DNA of 64,000 nucleotides from Gammaproteobacteria bacterium (GTDB lineage: Bacteria; Pseudomonadota; Gammaproteobacteria; Enterobacterales; Permianibacteraceae), in assembly GCA_016182845.1 (NCBI GenBank), contig JACPFT010000005.1, forward strand, positions 248,001 to 312,000, in the 5' to 3' direction. The notes below the pieces were generated by a model. It saw nothing but the letters and a program-made list of their open reading frames with translations, made no database searches and had not been told where the DNA came from. Shown here piece by piece: positions 58,969-64,000 of the stretch (the first letter of the stretch is position 1; every line of letters starts with the position of its first letter). The translations under genes and the position numbers were made by a program.

Positions 58969-59847
58969 ATGACCGGTATCACCCAGACGAATTTGCGCAG
59001 CCTGACCAAGATCTATCAGGGCAAGGTACGCGACATTTATGCCATCGACGACAAGCGCATGCTACTGGTCGCTACCGACCGCCTGTCGGCTTTCGATGTC
59101 ATTCTCAACGAGCCAATTCCGGACAAGGGCAAGATTCTCACCGCCGTATCCAATTTTTGGTTTGAAAAGCTCAAGGGCATTATGCCCAATCACCTGACGG
59201 GCGAGCGCGTGGCCGACGTGGTTTCGGCCGAGGACCTGCCCCAGGTGGAAGGCCGTTCGGTGGTCACCAAGCGCCTCAAGGCCCTGCCCATCGAGGCGGT
59301 GGTGCGCGGTTATCTGGCCGGTTCCGGCTGGAAGGATTACAAGGCGACCGGCGCCATCTGCGGTATCCGCCTGCCGGAAGGCCTGCGCGAGGCCGACAAG
59401 CTACCGGAGCCGATTTTCACACCCACCACCAAGGAAGCCGTCGGTAGCCACGACATGCCCATCGACTTCGAGGGCGTTGCCGCCACCATCGGCCGCGATC
59501 TGGCCGAACAGGTGCGCGCCAAGGCCATCGAGTTGTACAAGACCGCCAGCGAGTTCGCCGCCACGCGCGGCATCATCATCGCCGACACCAAGTTCGAATT
59601 CGGCCTGGATGATGACGGCGTGCTGCATTTGATCGATGAAGCCCTGACCCCGGATTCATCCCGTTTCTGGCCAGCGGATTCTTATGCGCCGGGCTCCAAT
59701 CCGCCGAGCTATGACAAGCAATTCGTGCGTGATTGGCTGGAAACCACGGGCTGGAACAAGACCCCGCCGGCGCCGACCCTGCCCCAGGAGGTTGCCGAGC
59801 GTACCGCCGCCAAATACCGTGAGGCCTTGGAGCGTTTGACTGGTTGA
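58969..59847 (+). CDS. purC: Phosphoribosylaminoimidazole-succinocarboxamide synthase (SAICAR synthase)
   Basis: ATP-dependent step of purine synthesis. The 292 residues are the longer eukaryote-like/proteobacterial form (E. coli 237). Visible are [15 protein letters not shown], the ATP-site [27 protein letters not shown] and [15 protein letters not shown]. Among three nearby ATGs I chose 58969, seven bases after GAAAGG. The order dapA-bamC-purC matches E. coli. A terminator follows at once. Confidence 0.96.
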   Translation: MTGITQTNLRSLTKIYQGKVRDIYAIDDKRMLLVATDRLSAFDVILNEPIPDKGKILTAVSNFWFEKLKGIMPNHLTGERVADVVSAEDLPQVEGRSVVTKRLKALPIEAVVRGYLAGSGWKDYKATGAICGIRLPEGLREADKLPEPIFTPTTKEAVGSHDMPIDFEGVAATIGRDLAEQVRAKAIELYKTASEFAATRGIIIADTKFEFGLDDDGVLHLIDEALTPDSSRFWPADSYAPGSNPPSYDKQFVRDWLETTGWNKTPPAPTLPQEVAERTAAKYREALERLTG

Positions 59848-59864
59848 GCGTCTGTCATTTAAAG

Positions 59865-59896
59865 CAAGGGCCGCAGGATGCGGCCCTTGTCGTTTT
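59865..59896 (+). terminator. Intrinsic terminator after purC
   Basis: A 10-bp stem CAAGGGCCGC / GCGGCCCTTG with a 5-base loop is followed by TCGTTTTT. The 130 bases between it and the next terminator hold no convincing gene. Confidence 0.88.
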
Positions 59897-60025
59897 TACC
59901 ACAGCGGAGTTCGTTCGGCTCGATGCGGGCAGGGCAGGGACGCCGCTCAGCGGTCGCGTCGTGCGCGTACGGAACGGACTGGCGGGATCGGCGAATAGCT
60001 ACATGCTGACGCGCCTAGTGTCAGC

Positions 60026-60057
60026 AAAAAAAGCCCGGCCAAGGGGCCGGGCTTTTT
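60026..60057 (-). terminator. Intrinsic terminator of the H1-like gene
   Basis: A 13-bp stem AAAAAGCCCGGCC / GGCCGGGCTTTTT with an AAGG loop lies 15 bases beyond the stop of the minus-strand gene. The A-run on its left side is a T-run in that transcript. Confidence 0.9.
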
Positions 60058-60072
60058 GGGTACCGCGAGGAA

Positions 60073-61083
60073 TTATTCCGCGCTGGTATCCGTCGTGTTG
60101 GCCGGAGCTTCTACCGGGGCCGGCTCAACGACCGGCGCGGCCGGCTGGACTTTCTTCGGACGACCCGGACGGCGAGCCGGCTGAGCGGCTTCGGCGGGCT
60201 TGCTGGCGGCTTTTTTGGCAGCCGGCTTGGCGGTTTTGGTGGGTGCGGCTTTAGCCGGCTTGGCAGCCTTTACCGGTTTTGCGGCGGCGGGCTTGGCGGC
60301 GGGTTTGGCCGCTGCCGGCTTGGCAGCCTTGGCGGCCTTTACCGCCTTGGCCGCCTTGGCCGCCTTGGCCGGAGCGGCAGCGGGTTCCGCAGCGGCTTTC
60401 TTGGGACGACCCGGCTTGCGCTTCGGAGCTGCGGCAACGGCAGGAGTTTCCACTGCGGCTTTCTTCGGGCGACCCGGCTTGCGCTTCGGGGCTTCGATGG
60501 CAGCGGTCTCCACCGCGACCTTCTTCGGACGGCCCGGCTTGCGCTTCGGTGCGTCGGTAGCAGCCAGCGCAGTGGCGGGCTTACGACCACGCTTGGTATT
60601 CTTGGCGGTCTTGGCCTTGGCGGCTTCACCCTTTGCCCAGGCCTTTTCGAAGGCGGCGATCGCCTTGTTCAGGCCTTCCTGCTTCTTGGCAGCGGACTTG
60701 GCGGCGGCCAGCTGGGTTTTCAGCTTGTCGGCGGCTGCGGTCAGTTCCTTAACTTCCAGGCTGGCGGTAGCGGCAGCGACCTTGGCTTTTTCGGCGGCGA
60801 CGCCCTTGCCGGACTTGGCTTTGGCCTTGGCGGCATCGGCCTTGGCCTTGGTCTTTTCGAGGGCTTTCTTATTGGCTTCGATGTTCTTGGTGGTCGTCGC
60901 CAGTTCGCTTTCGTAGGCCTTGTTCAGCGCGGCAACAGCAGCGGCATAGGCCTTTTCAAACTCGGCCACGCCAGTTTTGGCGGCGGGCTTGGCTTTCGCG
61001 GTGGCGGCAGCTTTGGGGGCTTTTACCGTTTTCGCCGCTTTCGGGGCGCGGGGCTTCTTGGTTTCGACTTTGGCTCTGGCCAT
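60073..61083 (-). CDS. Histone H1-like AT-hook protein, AlgP/AlgR3-like
   Basis: A 336-residue Ala/Lys/Pro-rich basic protein. A basic N-terminus (1-38) precedes a helical, coiled-coil-like middle (about 39-160, beginning GVAEFEKAYAAAVAALNKAY). The C-terminal tail carries four AT-hook cores: KRKPGRPKK at about 180, 200 and 221, and RRPGRPKK at about 305. These are embedded in KAAKPAAAKP repeats and end in an acidic tip. This resembles Pseudomonas AlgP (AlgR3), an H1-like regulator, and related proteins of variable repeat number. ATG 61083 follows AAAAAGGTG. Likely a nucleoid-associated DNA-binding protein; targets unknown. Confidence 0.87.
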   Translation of the reverse strand: MARAKVETKKPRAPKAAKTVKAPKAAATAKAKPAAKTGVAEFEKAYAAAVAALNKAYESELATTTKNIEANKKALEKTKAKADAAKAKAKSGKGVAAEKAKVAAATASLEVKELTAAADKLKTQLAAAKSAAKKQEGLNKAIAAFEKAWAKGEAAKAKTAKNTKRGRKPATALAATDAPKRKPGRPKKVAVETAAIEAPKRKPGRPKKAAVETPAVAAAPKRKPGRPKKAAAEPAAAPAKAAKAAKAVKAAKAAKPAAAKPAAKPAAAKPVKAAKPAKAAPTKTAKPAAKKAASKPAEAAQPARRPGRPKKVQPAAPVVEPAPVEAPANTTDTSAE

Positions 61084-61544
61084 GGTGATGCACCTTTTTG
61101 CAGTTATACAACGCGCAGTGATACTGCTTGCAGTAGCTCGGCGTGACGCCTGGGATATCGGGAGTTTGATATTACCTAGCGTCAATGCCGTGAACTGATA
61201 TGTTCTCGTCGAACAAATTATATACAAACTTGGCAGGAGATAAATAGAAATGCAAATGAAATACGGCAATTCGGAGGCGTTTTTTTGTGTTTTTGCCATA
61301 TAGCCGGTCATATTGAGCATATCCATATGCCTAACATTGGCCAATTGACCCAACTCTATTGGCAATTGCGTGGGAATATTGTCATCCATCGAGCTGCTCA
61401 CCGTGCTTCATGGGCGGGGGCGCCGAGTTGGTTTCCACGGATTGTCTCGGCGATAATGCGTTCTCGGGACGATTGAACCGTATGTGCAATCTGGCCATTA
61501 CTGAATCATCCTCAGGCTTGTCGGTTCCATCAACGGGAGTTTGT
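61084..61544. other. 461-base divergent spacer, AT-rich, regulatory
   Basis: No gene is seen here. A perfect TATAAT on the minus strand (61217-61222), without a clear -35, could drive the H1-like gene with a leader of about 125 bases. A perfect dyad GCATAT-CC-ATATGC lies at 61317-61330, a possible operator. T-rich runs occur at 61279-61294. A longer plus frame from 61359 into the glutaredoxin-like gene is not supported by a ribosome site. Confidence 0.5.
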
Positions 61545-61775
61545 ATGCGAGTGCGTTTGTTTTATACTGTGGGCTGCCATCTGTGCGAGTTGGCCGAGAT
61601 GACATTGCCGACGGTTCCGGAACTGGTGGTGGAGCGGATGGATATCGCCGACGATGAGGCGTTGTTGGAGCGTTACGGCCTGCGTATTCCCGTGCTTGCG
61701 CGCCTTTCCGACGGGGCTGAACTGGATTGGCCCTTTGACGCGGAGCGTGTTAACCAGTTTCTCGCAGAAGTTTGA
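61545..61775 (+). CDS. Glutaredoxin-like protein (DUF836 type)
   Basis: A 76-residue thioredoxin-fold protein beginning MRVRLFYTVGCHLCELAEM, with a CxxC active site (CHLC) at the family position. The cis-Pro lies in RIPVLAR. It matches the small glutaredoxin-like/DUF836 family, probably cytoplasmic, with no established partner. ATG 61545 follows CGGGAG. It stands alone between the H1-like gene (divergent) and the TetR regulator. Confidence 0.88.
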   Translation: MRVRLFYTVGCHLCELAEMTLPTVPELVVERMDIADDEALLERYGLRIPVLARLSDGAELDWPFDAERVNQFLAEV

Positions 61776-61968
61776 ACGCTCAGACGGGGAGGGGCCTTGG
61801 CCGCAGTGGTCCGGCAAAGATAATCGGCCCCTGAGTCTCCCTGTCGTTCCTAGCCTTCCGCGTAATCGTCGCCCCAGAGCAGGCCGTCGTTAGTCGGCGA
61901 TTTTCTTGGCATCCGTCAAAAACACGGTCATTTCCTGGGAAGCTGGTAGGTGTGACAGGGTGTTAGGC

Positions 61969-62012
61969 TTGACTTCTTCAAGCGGTGAACGTATGTTTCA
62001 AACAAGTGTTTT
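61969..62012 (+). promoter_or_regulatory. Promoter and PsrA-like operator of the TetR gene
   Basis: TTGACT (61969-61974), a 17-base spacer and TATGTT (61992-61997) form a good sigma-70 promoter. The inverted repeat CAAAC-AAGT-GTTTT (61999-62012) lies right at the expected start point. It fits the PsrA operator form (G/C)AAAC-N2-4-GTTT(G/C) except the last base. This would give autorepression of the downstream regulator. Confidence 0.65.
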
Positions 62013-62029
62013 ACTGCCCTGTCGCCACC

Positions 62030-62680
62030 ATGCCAGAACCTCTTGCCACGGAACGCGCATCGACCAAGACGCGTATCCTGGACGCCGCCGAGTGGTTATT
62101 CGCTGAACGCGGTTTCGCGGAAACCTCGCTGCGCAATATCACCAGTCGCGCCAACGTCAACCTAGCCTCGGTCAATTATCATTTCGGCTCCAAGAAATCC
62201 CTGATTCAGGCGGTGTTCGATCGCTTTCTGCGCGAGTTCTGCGACAAGCTTCACCATGAGTTGACGGCTCTGGAGCAACGCGGCACACCCTGTGCTCTGC
62301 CTCAGGTTCTGGAATCCGTATTGCCGGCCTTGTTGCACATCGACACGCTGCGCCCGAATGGTGCGGCGATCTTCATGCGCCTGTTGGGACGCGCCTATTC
62401 GGAAACCCAGGGGCATATGCGACGCTTCATGTTCGAGCACTACGGCAATGTCATGGAGCGCTTCAACCGTCAGATCATGATGGCTTGTCCCGGTCTGCCT
62501 CCGGTGGAGCTGTTCTGGCGTCTACACTTCATGCTGGGCTCGGTCGTGTTCACCCTGGGCGGAGGCGAGGCGCTACGGGAAATCGCCCAGGCCGACTTCA
62601 ATGAACGAGCGGAATTGGAGTCGGTGGCGCGCAAGCTGATCCCCTTCCTGGCCTCGGCCATGCAGGCGCCCGCCGCCTAG
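62030..62680 (+). CDS. TetR-family regulator, PsrA-like
   Basis: A 216-residue repressor with an N-terminal TetR DNA-binding domain (about 12-60; ILDAAEWLFAERGFAETSLR and NLASVNYHFGSKKSLIQAVF) and a helical ligand domain. The FGSKKSLIQAVF segment, the C-terminal layout and the neighbouring fadE and PsrA-like box suggest PsrA, the acyl-sensing repressor of beta-oxidation genes in Pseudomonas. ATG 62030 starts just before the conserved domain; an earlier ATG at 61985-61995 would include the operator in coding sequence and is rejected. Confidence 0.85.
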   Translation: MPEPLATERASTKTRILDAAEWLFAERGFAETSLRNITSRANVNLASVNYHFGSKKSLIQAVFDRFLREFCDKLHHELTALEQRGTPCALPQVLESVLPALLHIDTLRPNGAAIFMRLLGRAYSETQGHMRRFMFEHYGNVMERFNRQIMMACPGLPPVELFWRLHFMLGSVVFTLGGGEALREIAQADFNERAELESVARKLIPFLASAMQAPAA

Positions 62681-62732
62681 GCGCCTCACTTTCACGCGTT
62701 AAACGAACTGGATTTTTCAACGAGGACGAATG

Positions 62733-64000
62733 ATGGTCACTTTCTGGCAGCTGCTACTGCTGATCGCCTTGCTCGGCGTCAGCACATACCGTTCCATGGG
62801 CAAGGAATCCGGCCTGGGGCTGGCGGCCGCCGGCTTGTTCCTGGCGACACTCATCGGCCAATTCGCCCTGCTGCCCTGGTTGTTGCTGGGCGCCGTTGCA
62901 GCGGTGTTGATGCTGGACGATCTGCGCCGGGAAAAGCTGGTGCGGCCGGTGTTCAAGCTGTTCAAGAAAGTCCTGCCGCCCATGACCAGCACGGAGCGCA
63001 CGGCGCTGGAAGCCGGCGATGTCTGGTGGGATGGCGAATTGTTCCGTGGCCAGCCGGACTGGAAGCAGCTGCATGCCTATCCCAAGCCGGTCTTGAATGA
63101 CGAGGAGCAGGCCTTCCTGGACACGCAAGTGGAGCAGCTCTGCGCCATGCTCGACGATTTCAAGATCGTCAACGAAGAGAAGGATCTGCCGCCGGAAGTC
63201 TGGGCCTATATAAAGAAGGAAGGATTCTTCGGGATGATCATTCCGAAGAGCTTCGGCGGTCTCGGTTTTTCCGCCATCGCTCATTCCACCATCGTGTCCA
63301 AGATCGCCACTCGCTCGCTGACGGCGGCGGTGACCGTCATGGTGCCGAATTCGCTGGGCCCGGCGGAATTGCTCCTGCACTACGGTACCGACGAGCAAAA
63401 AAATCATTACCTACCGCGCCTGGCCACTGGCGAGGAAATCCCCTGTTTCGCACTGACCTCGCCGGAAGCAGGCTCCGATGCCGGAGCCATCCCGGACAAG
63501 GGCATCGTCTGCATGGGCGAGCACGAGGGCAAGGAAACCTTGGGTATCCGCCTGACCTGGAACAAACGCTATATCACCCTGGCGCCGGTGGCGACGGTCG
63601 TGGGCTTGGCTTTCAAGCTCTACGATCCGGAGCATCTGCTCGGCGACGAGGCCGATCTGGGCATTACCTGCGCCCTGATCCCGCGCGATCATCCCGGCAT
63701 GGAAATCGGCAACCGCCATATTCCCATGTACACGGCGTTTATGAACGGCGTGACGCGCGGCAAGGATGTGTTCATTCCCATCGACTGGATCATCGGCGGT
63801 CCGAGCTACGCGGGGCAGGGCTGGCGCATGCTCATGGAATGCCTGTCGGCGGGTCGCGCGATTTCCCTGCCGGCCCTGGCCACGGCCACCGGCAAGCTGT
63901 GCTATCGCATGACCGGCGCCTATGCCCGTCTGCGCAAGCAATTCAAGATGGCCATCGGTCAATTCGAGGGCGTGGAAGAGGCCCTGGCGCGCATCGCCGG
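62733..64000 (+). CDS. fadE: Acyl-CoA dehydrogenase FadE (partial, runs off window)
   Basis: First step of fatty acid beta-oxidation. About 422 codons are visible and the frame is open at the window end; E. coli FadE is 814 residues. Two N-terminal membrane helices (residues about 3-60) precede the dehydrogenase domain: [17 protein letters not shown], then [17 protein letters not shown] (flavin region), [13 protein letters not shown], and a [15 protein letters not shown] helix. ATG 62733 has CGAGG seven bases upstream; ATG 62730 is an alternative. It lies 52 bases after the PsrA-like gene, consistent with regulation or cotranscription. Confidence 0.95.
   Translation, partial: MVTFWQLLLLIALLGVSTYRSMGKESGLGLAAAGLFLATLIGQFALLPWLLLGAVAAVLMLDDLRREKLVRPVFKLFKKVLPPMTSTERTALEAGDVWWDGELFRGQPDWKQLHAYPKPVLNDEEQAFLDTQVEQLCAMLDDFKIVNEEKDLPPEVWAYIKKEGFFGMIIPKSFGGLGFSAIAHSTIVSKIATRSLTAAVTVMVPNSLGPAELLLHYGTDEQKNHYLPRLATGEEIPCFALTSPEAGSDAGAIPDKGIVCMGEHEGKETLGIRLTWNKRYITLAPVATVVGLAFKLYDPEHLLGDEADLGITCALIPRDHPGMEIGNRHIPMYTAFMNGVTRGKDVFIPIDWIIGGPSYAGQGWRMLMECLSAGRAISLPALATATGKLCYRMTGAYARLRKQFKMAIGQFEGVEEALARIA

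Noticed and set aside
59844-60254. Plus frame of 136 codons after purC
   Set aside because: It passes through two intrinsic terminators and into the antisense of the H1-like gene.
61654-61984. Possible small gene between the glutaredoxin-like and TetR genes
   Set aside because: The only frame overlaps the glutaredoxin-like gene out of phase; the gap of about 190 bases before the promoter shows no ribosome site with a sustained frame.

Overview
The window is a chromosomal segment of a GC-rich gammaproteobacterium. The strongest taxonomic evidence is gene order. Positions 18-45 kb carry the classical gammaproteobacterial run dapD-glnD-map / rpsB-tsf-pyrH-frr-uppS-cdsA-dxr-rseP-bamA-skp-lpxD-fabZ-lpxA-lpxB-rnhB-dnaE-accA-tilS. 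Positions 56.8-59.8 kb carry dapA-bamC-purC. LPS/BAM genes, a PsrA-like regulator, an AlgP-like histone H1 homologue, a CioAB-type cytochrome bd and an acetoacetyl-CoA reductase point to a free-living aerobic or microaerophilic organism that may store polyhydroxyalkanoate. I cannot name a genus.

Layout. 0-10.3 kb: a partial unknown gene, a TlpA-like lipoprotein, acylphosphatase, BepA-like protease, a TusA-family protein, a LysR regulator, a PerM-like permease, PhoH-family ATPase, Bcp peroxiredoxin, GcvR and RimO. 10.4-18 kb: cydAB with an upstream FNR/Anr-like box, phaB, a tiny DUF2897 membrane protein, a secreted M14 carboxypeptidase, and the translationally coupled run yffB-dapE-M15 peptidase. 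18-45 kb: the nitrogen sensor, ribosome, lipid, outer-membrane and DNA polymerase cluster, interrupted by a DUF2182/DUF1326 pair on the opposite strand. 45-56.6 kb: a GAF-GAF-GGDEF-EAL signalling protein, patatin-like phospholipase, lytic transglycosylase, ProRS, AspRS, an ABC-2 exporter, a Prx5-type peroxiredoxin and a YajG-like lipoprotein. 56.7-64 kb: dapA-bamC-purC, the H1-like AT-hook protein, a glutaredoxin-like protein, and a PsrA-like TetR regulator followed by fadE, which runs off the end.

How the genes work together. Lysine/diaminopimelate synthesis (dapA, dapD, dapE) sits near peptidoglycan-active enzymes (M15 peptidase, lytic transglycosylase). Envelope building is represented by uppS and cdsA, dxr, rseP-bamA-skp, lpxD-fabZ-lpxA-lpxB, bamC and the BepA-like protease. 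The dapA and gcvR-bcp-perM-tusA-bepA groups, adjacent in relatives such as Pseudomonas, are about 48 kb apart here.

The least ordinary content is intergenic. There are three copies of a palindromic repeat built of short AAG-containing units (17987-18124, 35789-35866, 42648-42757). A 157-bp near-palindromic MITE-like element lies between tsf and pyrH, flanked by a CTTG direct repeat. A chain of hairpins lies between rpsB and tsf. A PsrA-like operator sits over the predicted transcription start of its own regulator gene. I found no rRNA, tRNA, prophage, transposase or true CRISPR array.
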